DNA of 64,000 bases from Chimonanthus salicifolius (GCA_013350335.1 CM023534.1:5237542-5301541), one strand, 5' to 3'; numbered from the stretch's first letter, positions 34,827 through 47,540 are shown. The notes: generated by a model not told the origin, from the sequence alone. Numbers and translations: made by a program.

Positions 34827-36746
34827 GATATCATAAGGTGTTATTTATTGTACTTTGACTTTAAGAGATTTTTCATCTCTCTCAATAAGAAAGTAATTTT
34901 GTGATGTAGTCTATATATTTAGCCCTCATTCACAAAAGTTATATAGCGAAATATTATACTAATTTTATTTTTTATTTAAAATTTTAATATGATATTTATA
35001 AATAAAATAAAATTTATAGTATAATGTTTTTAAATGATAAAACACAGAAACTTTATCCAGGTTGGCTGTCTCATGCAATCTCCTCCGTACCTATCTATCT
35101 TTGGTGAATTAGATTTTTATTTAATTTTAAATAAATAAATTATATATTTAACTTCATAAAGTTTAGACAATTAAATAAAAATGATTCTTTTTTACTTTAA
35201 ATGACATTGCGTCATCTATGTGATCAAACTATTTTTATACAGACACCTTGTACACGTACACCTTTACCAAACTAACACATCTACAAGGACCCCTCATGGG
35301 AATATTGTAAATAAGATAATATATAATAAATATTATATGTTTAGGCTCCAACCCTAAAAAATAATTTTAGAATTTTTTGATTAAACTACATAATAGAGGT
35401 ATTGGTATTTTAATAGTTCAAATGAATATTTGGAAATTGAGAAAAATACATTGTCTTAAAAGAGATAGTGGTACATTGAGTTATCTTTTGTTTCTTTGAC
35501 TTTTTAAATTTTATAATATTAAATTTAATCATAAACTCATTAATTGAAATAATAGTTACTTGTTAATTTAATAGAAAATGGATCTAACCGATGCAGTTGT
35601 TGATGGACGATCCCTTCTCTGTAGTTAGCTGGACTAGCGATATAGAGAAGGATATTCCTTTGTGTATCCCAATTCAGGGTCAGACAATCAGAGACCCTTA
35701 CGCTAGGTGTTAAGCAACCCAAAATATAATAATATATGCACATAAAAAAAGTTAAAATATTTTTTTTTTTTAATATACTAAGATAACGATGAAAATATAT
35801 TCTATTTAAAATTAACAATTAGATCGGACGTAACTTCAACCCCTAACTGATAAAGATCAACTGTTAAAGTTTTGTCGGTCATAAATAAATAGTTGATTTC
35901 ATAAAAAGTATTAAATTTAAATATAAATATTAACTCTAATTTGATGAATCATGATTCAAGGGACTTTATTTGTGCAAATTTTTTTATTTTATCCTTTTAT
36001 TTTCTGATTAAGAACTTTGTGATTACGTTATATTTTACTCTTCTTCTGTCTAATTAGCCGCAACTTCAATTTAGATCAGAAAAAAAATTATTGAATAAGA
36101 AATTCTCTTATTACGAAACTCTCAAATATCTTATTTAATAATTTAAAGAGTAAATGCACGAGAAGGAAAAAAAAATGACGAAAGAACCCTCATAAAAAGA
36201 AATGAATTTTAGTCTAAGTAAATATTTAATATGAAATAAGAAAATTAAAAAAAAATCATCAAATTTTCTTACCTTCTTAGTTTCTTCTCATTGACACGAG
36301 CCTCTCATATTGATAAGGCGTCAATTCTTTAAAATAGAGAAATGAATATAACGTTCAAAGTTGTTTCATTTATTAAATTTTTAATTAAATAGCAAAAAGT
36401 CAAAAGTGCATAAGGCATTATCTGAATAAAACTTGAACATTTGCAGTTGACACTCTCGAAAGATGAATAAATTAAAATTTATATAAGTATAAAAGTATGA
36501 AACAAACGGATCAAGTATTAAAGATGAAATATTGATTTGTTTATGATTGACGGTGTCAAGTCAATTCAATAGGAATAATCTCTTAAAGTATTTAAAAATC
36601 TTTAAATTTATACACACTGAACAAAATTAGAAAAAATGATCTTTAAATTAACTATGAATAGAACATAAGACCCCACTTTTCAAACAGATAATTGACAGTC
36701 CAACAAATCAAAGATGAAATATTGACAAAGTAAAGACTGTAACAAT
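34827..36746. other. AT-rich intergenic stretch
   Basis: I see no gene or bounded element in this spacer. It is very AT-rich with many short homopolymer runs. Confidence 0.5.
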
Positions 36747-37048
36747 TGTTGGAACTGCTGTGAGTGAGTTTCACATTGAAAATATATAGGGAGAAAGTTC
36801 AAGTCCTAATAAGTGATATCAAAATCAAGTCTCAAACTACCTCATGTGGACTTAGGAGATCTCTCAAATAAACGGGATGACCGACGTCACTCTCTCTGTC
36901 AGACGGCCTCGTTTGAGAGAAGATTGTTGGGACTGCTGCGAACGAGTTTAACATTGAAACTGTAAAAAAAGATTTAGGAGTTTATAAAGGACTTGATCCA
37001 TTCTATCTAACTAACTAATTTTTTAGGTTGAAAGGACACATCCTAATA
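36747..37048 (+). mobile_element. Degenerate TRIM-like element (short terminal direct repeats)
   Basis: TGTTGGAACTGCTGTGAGTG at 36747 is repeated as TGTTGGGACTGCTGCGAACG at 36925, each continuing with an ACATTGAAA block. After the first copy comes TGATATCAAAATC (36814-36826), about 9 of 13 bases matching an initiator-Met primer-binding site. Before the second comes a purine-rich GTTTGAGAGAAGA. Short LTR, PBS, short non-coding interior, PPT, LTR is the layout of a terminal-repeat retrotransposon in miniature. The first LTR looks internally deleted and no TSD was found. Confidence 0.45.
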
Positions 37049-37749
37049 ATACTTTTATATTTTATTATAAAACATAATCTATTTAATAACCTATAACAAC
37101 TTAGCGCACCGTTTTCTAAATGGTTATGAATTAAATATAAGTTAACACTCACATGCATTTAGGTTATTCTTTAGATATTTTATTTAGGCAATAGTAGCAT
37201 ACGTTGCATGAGCACAATCTACACTTAGGCTCCTCCATTGGGTAGGGCAAGAAGGTCAGGAGTATGTATGGTTTAGATCTTCTCTCAGAAGAACTGGTTC
37301 GATCATGACCCATCTATGAGGTGGCCCACCTGATGGATGATTCCAGAAACTTAAAACTTTTCCAAATCAAGTGGAATGAGCATCTGAATTCCAGCTCCCG
37401 AAGTGCATAGATTTTTCATCTTTTCAACCGCTCCTGTAATTACAGAATTAAGAACTAACAAGGCAGCTGTTTTCACTTTTCAGGTATTTGTTTGTCTAGG
37501 TAGTGCTTGGATGTGGGGCACAATATGAGCTGTCTTTGAGATCTCTGCCGTCCATTGAAATATTCAGTTAATCTGCACCGCTTATTCTGTCTGCGAATAT
37601 CATCCGGGATTAGTTTGTGGAAGTTAGCATATTGTTGTCCCATGCTTAGACAAATTAATCACAGTTATGCGGGTTCGAATCGCATGCAAAATTGAATTTA
37701 TATTAAAAGTGTTGGAATTATAGGATATCAATGATTTTTAATATAATAT

Positions 37750-38057
37750 GGGTGTTCATCCTTTAGGAGGCACGGATTTTAGTGAATTTTTTATTTTATC
37801 TTCATTCGTCTGCTATGCGTTTTAGTGGACTTTCAGAAATCAGGTTCACTTTCCAGTGAATCGATTCACTTGATCGGTATACCGGATCGGATCACTTGGA
37901 ACTGAAAATTTGAGAAAAGTGATCTGGTCGGTGCACCGATCCAGTGAATTGATTTCTGAAAGTCCACTAAAACATGTACGAACTGATGAAGGCAAAGTGG
38001 GAAATCAGCAAAACCCGTGTCTTCTAAAAGAGTTTTCCCGTATTAGGATGGACCCCC
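37750..38057. mobile_element. hAT-like MITE, 308 bp
   Basis: Exact 8-bp direct repeats TATAATAT flank it (37742-37749 and 38058-38065). The ends are inverted: GGGTGTTCATCC on the left against GGGGGTCCATCC from the right. Further in is a perfect inverted pair of over 20 bases (GTTTTAGTGGACTTTCAGAA on the left and its complement on the right), so the whole element folds back. There is no coding capacity. An 8-bp duplication fits hAT transposases. Confidence 0.85.
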
Positions 38058-38065
38058 TATAATAT

Positions 38066-40024
38066 TAAATTTATGTTTTTTTCCCCTTGTTGTCATTTAA
38101 GTAATTAAAAATTAAAGTAGTATATCTTGAAGTAAATCTGATAACTGATAATCAATTTAATATTTAAATTCAGATGAGTCAAAGTAGTTAAAATATGCTA
38201 CCAGTATCGATATGATCAATGGTTCACAATGAATTAACGTAAAATTTCAATTCCGACCTAAAAAGTAAAATTTGACAGATTTTTATTTATTTAAAGGTTG
38301 TAATTGAAATTTTACACCTATTTTAGCAATTAAATTTAGGATAAGTCAACATTATATTGAGATGATGATAAACTTTGATGCATGTAGATCAGACAACAAG
38401 CTATCATTTTTTATCGTAGATTATGGTTATAAAGTACATCATAATTCTAAATTCAATATAATAAGGTTGCAACTATTAAAAAAATGTCTTCATTGATCCA
38501 ATTAAGATAACTTTTGATGGCTTCTTATTCAAACAAGGATTTTTCTAATGGATTCATGGATCCATCACCACCCTATTTAGTGGACCGAATGCTTAATGTA
38601 CAGGATACACTATACGTCCGGTGTATTTACTTCTCTTGCATTTTTATTGAGAAAATACCATCTATCAAAATACTAATTAGTTAAGGCATTTTCCTTTTTT
38701 TTTTTATAGTGATAAACTCACAACAATAATGCAATATTTCATGATATTTTTTTCTCATACCTATATAAACTCATAAACCCTTTTATACAACTCGAATCCC
38801 TCATTTATAAAATTTATTAATAGTTATTTCAATTTTGTGTCATTTTCATGTGTATACTTATTCAATATATTTTTAGTTGTTTTTTTAAGTATTATATTGA
38901 CGGAGAGATTTTCTTGATACTATCACAGTAAAACTTCAAAATTAAAAAATATTCTAAGATTATCATCCGCCAATAATATCTCGAAGATGGTATTTTTGCT
39001 ATATTTTAAGCTAAAATTCAATCGTTTTGGTGATTTCATCTAATATATATATATTTTTTTGTTTTCTTTTAAAATATCAGCAAACAATAAAAAATATCAA
39101 CTCTAACACGGAAAGATCTTTTATTTTGAGCACATTACTCATTAAAGTCACTAAAGAGAGAAGTGCAATTTAGTCCAACCTTAACATCAAGTCATCAACC
39201 CATATTAAGGAAATTTTTTTAAAAAAAATCTTTTTAATTTTTTAATTTTTGTGTAGTATAGTGATTTTCGCTTTCTGAAATAAGAGATAATAAGTTAAAC
39301 TAAACCTAAGGAGATTTTACGGTATTATGATATTATGTGTTGTAACTTGTAAAGTCCAGTCAAGCTTCCGATTTTTGTCGGGCTCTGTTTTGATGGCAAT
39401 CTTTTGGGCCTATTCAATTCCAGTCTCAACTTGGGCCCATCCTTGTCAATACAAATTAGGCCAGATCGGGCATGACTAAATCCCTAACATCCGGTCAAAT
39501 CCCAAAAGTGGGGCCCAGAATACAGATAGGGTCGGTTTGGAAAAGAAGCCCTGACCCACACACGTTGCACATGTATTAATCAGCCCATCGTACCTCAGCA
39601 AGCATAAGATGCAAGCTTTTCATTACATCTAAACTCTGCTGAGGTGTCACCTATAGATTGGATAATTTTGAATACTTTATAAAAATTTACTTTCAGATAC
39701 TTTGGATTCAAACTTCTAAACAATTTGTAGATTAATTACATATCAATCAAGAAAGAAGTCATAAATAGACAGAACTAAATGTAGCTAAATTTAAAAGTTT
39801 AAATGTTAAGGGAAGAAAATGTAAGAATATCTTATGTCTATTTTACAATAATGAATATTAGTGTTGTTTGTCATCAAATTTAGTATTATTTTTTTAACCA
39901 CTATTCTAGTATTTTTTATCTTATAAAGTATAGATTTCTTATTATTTGTCAAAAAAATAGTGTTAATGGTGAAAACAACTTTCGCCACTTTTCTAATTTT
40001 AAGATGTCAAATCTCCCTGCTTAA
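38066..40024. other. AT-rich intergenic stretch
   Basis: No gene or bounded element was recognised. A GC-richer patch at about 39350-39600 with repeated GGGCC/GGCCC words may be an old repeat fragment, without visible ends. Confidence 0.45.
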
Positions 40025-40038
40025 AATCTGATATGAAT

Positions 40039-40202
40039 TGCTTATCTCGGCGTATTTTAACCGGTAATCTTTCATCTCAGAAAATATGAGGTGTCAGATT
40101 CGAACTCCCATGATTTCATCGTACATGTGCTCTAAGAGTAATGGGTATCACCCGTGAAGATTTTACTTTAGATTTTATGTAGTTTTTCACATATAAAAAA
40201 AA
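40039..40202 (+). mobile_element. tRNA-derived SINE
   Basis: It is flanked by a 14-bp target-site duplication with one mismatch (AATCTGATATGAAT at 40025-40038, AATCTGATACGAAT at 40203-40216). It has a B-box-like AGATTCGAACTCC and ends in TTTTTCACATATAAA plus poly-A. The A-box region is decayed. The tail matches three other copies in the window. Confidence 0.8.
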
Positions 40203-41106
40203 AATCTGATACGAATAATTTTATTGTGATTTTTATGAATATTAATATGATGAACTGTTATGTATAAAATAATAAAAAAAATGCAACTGTTTATAAAGTC
40301 ACAGTTCTATGCAAGATTGTGAATAATATTGTATTTCTAAAACCCTGAAGAACTTTGAAAAATATCAGATTGGGGCACACGTCAGTCAGTACTCAGAAGA
40401 AAATTCGGCCTAAGTCTCAATGATGGGTCTACTTAATACCATTATTTTAGAAAATTTTGAAATTTTCTAAAATGTTGCAATTTCAAAAGAAAAATGCTGG
40501 AATTTGGCCTTTTTCTTTTTTGAAAATTTGAGCTAATTTATTTTTCCACTTTTAATTGAAATTATCACTAATAAAATGATCGATATAACTATTAATTTAG
40601 CAACAGAATTTGATTCACCAATTATTTGTAAGTATCATTTTCAATTGGAATAATAAACTAAAGCTAGTGTCCCACTGTCGACAACAATAATTTCTTGAGC
40701 AATGGTTGCAACAGTACTACGTTGTAATAAATGTGCCGATGACTTTCAGCAAATGGGAAAGTGACATGTGGCAAGTGGATTATGCAAGGGAAGTGGCGGG
40801 AGAGAGTTGGCGATGTTGACTCAGACGCCCACGTGAGTTTATTGCTTGGTTTTTAATAGAATGAAAATGGTTATTAATTAATAATTAATCACGATTAAGT
40901 AATCTACAAGTAATTGGATCCTTGAGGGGTCGTAGTCAGAGTTGAATATTTCAACACTTCAACATAATGAAAAGGGATTTTTCATTAATTAATTAATTAA
41001 AATTTTAAGTATCCCTAATTTGCTGGATTTGTATTTTTGTAAAGGGTCGTCAGGGTGGCTCCATTTTTCTAATATTATAAAAAGATAAAGAAGCTTTTGA
41101 CTACAG

Positions 41107-41110
<4 letters not shown>

Positions 41111-41182
<72 letters not shown>
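41111..41182. repeat. (TA)36 microsatellite
   Basis: An uninterrupted run of about 36 TA units. Long perfect TA runs are unstable and self-complementary, so the true length in the genome may differ from the assembled one. Confidence 0.97.
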
Positions 41183-41187
<5 letters not shown>

Positions 41188-41449
41188 TTAAAAAAAATTA
41201 TTAGGTCTGAATAGAAGAATTAAAAATTGGTAAAAAATAGGAATTTCATTCTCAATTTCTGAGTTTAGTTCATACTTTATCGTATTTTTCATGATGTATC
41301 GTGTATTAAAAAAAGCCTATATGGTTAATGAAAAACCTAAAAACCCGACCCGATTGAGTTGGAATCGAGATTGGAGTGGATGGTAGAAGATTGAGCCATT
41401 GAGGTCATTTTCCAGTTGTCCTTCTAATATTATATGAACTATAATCCTC

Positions 41450-41612
41450 TTTTTTTTTTTAATTTATGTGTGGAAAACCTTAGAATACCAGCTATAAAAC
41501 TTCATCAGTTGATCCTACTATCTGTAGGACAGATTAAGATTAGACTTTGGAGACTTGAACCCGCAACCTCTTATTTTTTTAGAGGGGAGGCAACTTATTG
41601 AACTGACACCCA
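41450..41612 (-). mobile_element. tRNA-derived SINE
   Basis: Read on the minus strand it has a tRNA-like head with GTGTCAGTTCAATAAG (A-box region) and GCGGGTTCAAGTCTCC (B box). The common tail TTTTCCACACATAAATT is followed by poly-A, which is the T-run at 41450-41460 on the plus strand. No clear TSD was found. Confidence 0.75.
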
Positions 41613-41619
41613 TGTTGAT

Positions 41620-43403
41620 TTTTCAGGGCCACGAAATTTGAAGGAGTTTTATATAGCAGTTTTGAGATATCAAATGACATTGGATTTCAATAATACTTAG
41701 AGTTTTATAAAACTTAGTCAAAGACCTTTCCAACACCTTTGTTTTCATTTTTTTTTTTTTTAAATCTGAAGCAATGGAACTATTTATTTTGTTCTTGATA
41801 ATCATGATTGTGAGAGAGGTTACTAGGTCCATTCATTGGCCCTTAGCCTGTTGAACTATTCGGCCCTGTTTTTTAATTATTGGTGATCTCATTTGTAGGA
41901 TTAGTTTTCAATTATATGGCTTATTATATTATTAAACATTTTGTTATGTGTCCCTACATAAAGATCCTCACAATCACCACAACCAATAAGATTTAACAAT
42001 GCAGCTAAACAACCTAATTAGTGTAATTAAAGTGTTGTTAATAAATTCCCATCTCATCTGACTTTGCCAACCGACAGAAGAAAAGAATAAAATAATTTAT
42101 ATCAAGATTAGAAGGAAAATTGATTATCCAAGTATAATCCATGTTAATGACTTCTATACCAACTTTAATTTGTTTTCAAATCTTGATTACAAGCCATAAT
42201 CATATGCTCCAAGTGGTCCCTTCTTGTCACATGAATATCATTTTTCCCATTGATCATGGCATTGAGACTTTAGTGAAGAGCATAATTTATCACCTCCTAA
42301 TCAACTTCATTAGACAACTAAGCATGATGAGATTAGCTTAATCAATACTTGAATTATCACCAAGATTGACTCTGTTAACAATCTTCATTAGTGTGTAGAA
42401 TTTGTGACACTCAATTTCGTCGATGGACTGTCCCAGTTTCTAAGCCAGGCCTGGTATCTTGTTCATGCTGTTCGACTTGTTCTGGGCCTGACCAATGAGT
42501 TTACTAATCAAAATTGCTCTCACAATTCAGTTCAAAATTATAACCCATGAAATTGATTTCAATAATGGGTCAGTTTGGGCCTAACTATTAGATCGAGTCG
42601 ACCTGCATTTCTAGACTCTGGGACTCAGTGAAACATATATGCTGAACGCAACTGAGCCAAACCCGACTTGGTCGGCCGCTATGGTAGAGCTGTGGCCTGG
42701 AATTCCAAATGGGCCTGAGGTCATGTTGTTCTGTACTCAATGTGCTGGGCTTGGACTTGAAACCTAACATCATATTATTTCGAGGTACTATAATTTATAA
42801 ATGGGATTAAAATTCAAAAATGACTTGAATCAATTGAAACTTAGGTATGAAAATAAACGTCACACTCTTATATTCATGTCAAGAATTGGGATAATTGAAA
42901 CAGGGTGATGATATTTGGGCCTTGAAAATTCACTCTTTAACTTGGATCTATTTACTATGGACTTCTTACAGATGCACACACTTTGGGAAAATTACTCATT
43001 ACATGCTTTACCAACATTTGATCGATTACTAACTCCACAATTACTAAAAATAAGATCTTTTTTTTTGTTCTAAAAGTCTAGGTATCCAAGCGTTCGACCT
43101 GAATTTTCCAAGCAATCCACCTGACTTTCTTAAGACATTTGTAAACCTCTCAATCCGCACATACCGAACTAAGGGGAATGTCATTTTTATGTTGAGAGAA
43201 GCTTGATCCAAGACATCCCATAAATAAGGATAAGAATTGATCATCAAACTAATCTCTCAGAATTCTAAGAATAAAATGTTGCTGCGAAATAAAGTAATAA
43301 ATGAGGATTTATTAAATTTTCAGTCACAACATATCAAGGCAATAAAATATGTAAAACAAGAGACTATTGAATAATACTCATGACTCGAGGAGTCTTGGAA
43401 GAT
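41620..43403. other. Intergenic stretch downstream of the lipid-transfer protein gene
   Basis: No gene is seen. It includes a degenerate dispersed-repeat copy at about 43060-43215 and a GC-richer patch around 42420-42770 without recognisable coding. The 3' UTR of the LTPG-like gene should lie immediately left of 43404. Confidence 0.45.
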
Positions 43404-45981
43404 TCACATGATTACAGTCACAGCCATAACAATCAACAGACCAATGAGGGATGTAAATGAAGAGACTCGACTTGCACTTGTTCTGTTTTCGTCTGGCTTC
43501 GTGGGCGATGCTGGTACAATTGACCCCCCTGCACATATATTAGATATAAGAATTAATATCATATTTTTATAAATAAAGTATAAAAGATTGTGTCATGTGT
43601 TTAGTGGAGCCTAACTTGGGTTTTATTTGTATTTCGGCATATTCAGAAGGTACAAATTTTGATCGAAATCAATTTTTCGGTCGATCTCTGAAATTTTGAT
43701 CGAAATCATTTTAAAAAAATTCAGCAAAAAATTAAAGATCACCAATATTTCTAATATTCATAATTCGAGCTATACCAAATTTGAAAATTTTCAGCCAAAA
43801 TTTGTAACTAAGTTGAGAACATTAAATCCAACTTCAAATTAATCTAAGGTTGAGCCTTTTTGGGCCCGAAATTGATCCTCTCCCATGTCTGGGTCCACAT
43901 GATCATGAGGCCTTGGGCTTGGAAGCCAAACAGATAAATATCCAGAAAGTTTAATATTTTATAATTTCTAACTTTTCAATTGTTAGAAACTTAGAATGAG
44001 TGCATGGTGTGAAGTTGGCTCATTTGGATAGTGCAATCTCCAATATCCAAAATCTCGTGTTACTCATCCGGGATATAGAGCCCATCCTATAGTAGAAAAA
44101 TAGTATATTTCTTTTAAAATAATTAAAATTTTAACAAATTAATTTTACTAAATTAAAATATATATTGTAAACATATTTATTATGAAAATATTTTTATTTA
44201 TTTGATTTAAGTAAATAAAGTCGATAAATATTAGAAAACTCCACCTTAACTATGTTTCTTATTTAGTTTAAATCAAGTGACTCTAAGTATTTAGTGAAAT
44301 GTTTTTTTTTTTAATTCTCAAATAGACAACTAGTTATTTGATTTAACTCAACCCAAATTTGTTGATCCAAATTAAAAATAATTTGAGGTTTTAAAATTGG
44401 ATTAGATTGTGGATGGGCTTGAAGAGGTCACAATAGAAGTTTGATGCTCGAATAGAATATGAGTGGACTAAGATTTAACTTTCAATTCATATTATTGGTG
44501 TATCTATCGCTATTTTGATATACTATTTTATTATCATGCATTGATTCTTTTAATATTTTAAATTAAATTTATGCAAGTTTACTTTTTACTAAAATCTATT
44601 ATATCTAACTTTTTTTTTTGAGAAACCAATTTAATTCAATCACATTGATTTATATATAATTATATGTCTAGCCCTCTTATGGTTTTGAAAAAAAATGAAG
44701 GTGCATGTTGTATTAACAAGAAACTTTAGAAATACAACCACACTAATGACATAGTTGAATCAAGAGGCTTTGTGACTGAAATTTAAATAAATAATATTTT
44801 ATAATAAATTGGGGCCATTAACATACAAAATCAAATAAATAATTGTTTGATTGATAATTTAAAAAAAATATTTCACCAAATATTTAGAGTCACTTGATTT
44901 AAACTGAATAAAATATTTTAATGGAGTTTTTTAATCTTTATCAATTTTTTTACTTAAATCAAATAAATAAAAATATTTAAATGAAAATTATTTTTCATAA
45001 AAGATGCTCAAAATATATATATTTTTAATTTAATAAAATTAATTTGTTAAAAATATAATTATTTTAAAATAAATACACTATGTTTTCTACTGTAGGATCG
45101 GTTTCAATTTCCAAAATCAATTTTTTTCTTAAAACTCGACCGAGTAACACGGCTAACGTAGGAGTGGGCTAAACCAGGGGTATAAAATTCGGCTGATACC
45201 AGATAAAGGAAAAACAAATATCGCTAAGAAAAAACAAATATCGGTTGTGAGCGCGGTCGATATCTCGGCCGATATTTATATTTTTTAATTTTTTTAAAAG
45301 ATAGCCTTTTTATTTTTTTTTTAAAAAGCCACCGAGATTTTCAAAAAACAAAAAATTGAGAAGAGAGAAAAAATCTTGGCCGATATGAAAAATCGGCCGA
45401 AATCTCGGCCAGCCAATTTTTCGACCCCTGGGCTAAACCCAATAAATAATGAGGCTTGAAATTAGGGCTGCGGCTAAATACAAGCTTATTACTAACTGGG
45501 TTGAAACAAGGGCCCAAGCTTGTTCTTTTCGGGCCGGACATTCATACAGCCCTGTAAATATGTGAGCATTCCTACATGCAAGGATGACAGTGCAATGTTG
45601 TTTAGAAGGAAATGGCGATGGAGGCTGCTAACCTGTGCAGATGCTGATGGGAGGGGTAGTGACATTGCAAATGGAAGGAAGCTTGAGAGCCTTGGTGCGG
45701 TCGAGCTCGACCCCGAAGCTGTTGGAGTTGGTGAAGAGCTCGCACAGGCATACCGGAGCACTCTCAATTAGGCCTGCAAGGGAGGGGCAACACCCCTTCT
45801 CCGGCTTCGTCTCATTGCTACCGGCCTCCGCAAATGTTAGGCAATCTGTCAAACCTAGGACCTCTGTAAAGCAGTCGCTTGATGGCCCCGGTGCCGGGGC
45901 TTGTCCAATTACACCTGAAAATATCGGAACTAATGCGACTGCTATGACGACAACGGAGACGCTTAATCTAATAGTCACCAT
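43404..45981 (-). CDS. GPI-anchored non-specific lipid-transfer protein (LTPG/xylogen-type)
   Basis: Two coding exons, 45981-45633 and 43528-43404, joined in phase (ACAG/GGGGGTCA), give 157 residues. Residues 1 to about 26 are a signal peptide ending near VIGQ, followed by an APAPGP linker. The eight-cysteine motif is complete: C, C, CC (GCC), CXC (CLC), C, C. The second exon adds a short polar linker (PTKPDENRTSAS) and a hydrophobic tail (FTSLIGLLIVMAVTVIM), as expected of a GPI-anchor signal. The predicted product is an outer plasma-membrane or wall protein that binds lipids through the four-disulphide cavity, a family linked to cuticle lipid export. Without the second exon the tail would be missed, because exon 1 reads into a stop 3 nt after the donor. 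A small extra exon inside the 2.1-kb intron cannot be excluded. Confidence 0.9.
45175..45430. mobile_element. hAT-like MITE in the LTPG intron, 256 bp
   Basis: It begins CAGGGGTATAAAATTCGGC and ends as the inverted form (…TTTTTCGACCCCTG). Perfect 8-bp direct repeats GGCTAAAC flank it at 45167-45174 and 45431-45438. CAGGGG termini with an 8-bp duplication are typical of hAT-derived MITEs. The inside is rich in TCGGCCGATAT palindromes. It lies wholly within the intron and does not touch a splice site. Confidence 0.9.
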
Positions 45982-46063
45982 TTATGATTTCTATCTAACC
46001 TCCTCCTCCTCTTCCTCCTTCTTCCTTTGGTTATTCTCTTCAAGGGGGAAGTGTCATTTGCTC

Positions 46064-46074
46064 TTTATAAGATT
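46064..46074 (-). promoter_or_regulatory. TATA-like box upstream of the LTPG-like gene
   Basis: The minus strand reads CTTATAAAGAG about 85-90 nt before the ATG at 45981, a suitable position for a TATA box with a short leader. Confidence 0.5.
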
Positions 46075-46323
46075 TATTTTTCAATGACTAATAGATGAGG
46101 AAGGCTTCTATGGCACTCACCTGATATCACTTTTCAACAGGGAAGTAACTGAAATGCCAACAAACGGGATTATTTTGACCAAATATTAGATAAACTCAGT
46201 CTTCAGCTTCTTAAGATTCTAACCTACTTTCAGCATAAACTGAAATATTATTTATTTTTTTATAAAAAAATATTCATATTTAATTTCATGTTTTTTAAGG
46301 AATACATAATAATACTTAATATT

Positions 46324-46677
46324 TGTGATGACCCCGTTCTGGATGGTGTACTCGATTATCTAATGTGAGGTGGGAAAAATCGCCGGGGATGAAAGCTTCG
46401 GAATACAGTGTTGATAAAAATCGTCAGTGGAAAGAGGAGGAGAATTCTACTCTGGCGTAGTTATAGAGAGAGAGAAAATTGCTAATGGGGCGCTGGGATT
46501 ATCCCCATATTGCCTTAGAAATTGTCTTGGCCTTAAGATTTAAGTGACACTCTCCATTCTCTCAGCGTAAGGTCTTTTGGAATATGTGTATAAATACATG
46601 TTTGAATGTAAAACTGTGAGAGCGTGTGTTGAACTTGAAACGAACAATATCATACTGGGCGGACTGAGTCATGACAT
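46324..46677 (+). mobile_element. Possible small LTR-element fragment
   Basis: The stretch begins TGTGATGACCCC and ends GAGTCATGACA. It has a TATA-like GTGTATAAATACATG near 46585 and, near the end, ACAATATCATAC, words that recur in plant LTR or TRIM elements. No duplicated target site or second repeat was found. Low confidence. Confidence 0.35.
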
Positions 46678-47379
46678 TTAAAATAAAATACTATCCTTAA
46701 TTATTTTTTTCCAAATATGATGATACTTCTTGTAAATATTTATTTTAAAATGGAGTTAGGACATTCATTGTTTATTGGAGAGAAAGGTGGAGGGTTGCAG
46801 TCCCAACCAAAAGTGCAAGTTAATACAGCAAGATTAACATGCTGTAGACTTCACCTCTTTGAAATGGATTTATTGTCCAACCTTATATTGTTTATTGAAT
46901 AAAAGGTGGAGTGGGGTACAAATCTACAAATGGCTCATCATATTTTAAGGTTCTTCATTCATTGTAGGTTAGAGTTGAATCTGTAATAATAAAAGAGTCA
47001 TATGTAAGAGTTACAACTTTAGTTATGAAGCTTTATGTTCATGACCTATAAGTAATCTGCCACAGGCCAAGTGGCCAACATCAAATTGGAGTAATCTTGT
47101 TAATATTGAAAATGTGTCCTTGGCTATGGCTCTTTGCACAAGTTAAAAGGACCCAATTGAAATTAATCTCTATTGGGAGGATACTTGTGCCACACGTAGT
47201 GACAATTGCTCACTTCACACCTGACCTGTGTTTTAAATTTTGAATCAAGCAAAATTTTGGGTCAATTAGACAATCTAATAATTGAGAGAGAGAAATTGAG
47301 ATAAAATAAAATTTGTGAGCTTTCAAGAATTGGCTGACTTGATAAATGGAGAAAATATCACAATGTAGTCTAATTACTT
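46678..47379. other. Intergenic stretch
   Basis: No gene or bounded element was recognised in this AT-rich spacer. Confidence 0.45.
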
Positions 47380-47393
47380 GAGACTCTTCTTTT

Positions 47394-47540
47394 ATTTTTT
47401 GAATTTAGGTGTGGAAACTGTGTGATATTCATTGCATGGTATCCATTGTCTTTAAGCACACTAGGTGAGGCTATGGAAGGCTCGAACCTGACACCTCTCG
47501 CTTTCTAAGGTGGGAGATTATCAGTTGAGCTACACCAGTA
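47394..47540 (-). mobile_element. tRNA-derived SINE with TSD
   Basis: The minus strand reads TGGTGTAGCTCAACTGATAA (A box), then GTCAGGTTCGAGCC (B box), and ends AGTTTCCACACCTAAATTC plus A-run. A 14-bp target-site duplication with two mismatches flanks it (GAGACTCTTCTTTT at 47380-47393 and GAGACTGCTCTTTT at 47541-47554). Confidence 0.85.

Noticed and set aside
45635..46087. 150-codon plus-strand ORF
   Set aside because: It is antisense to exon 1 of the LTPG-like gene, which has a complete eight-cysteine pattern and signal peptide on the minus strand.
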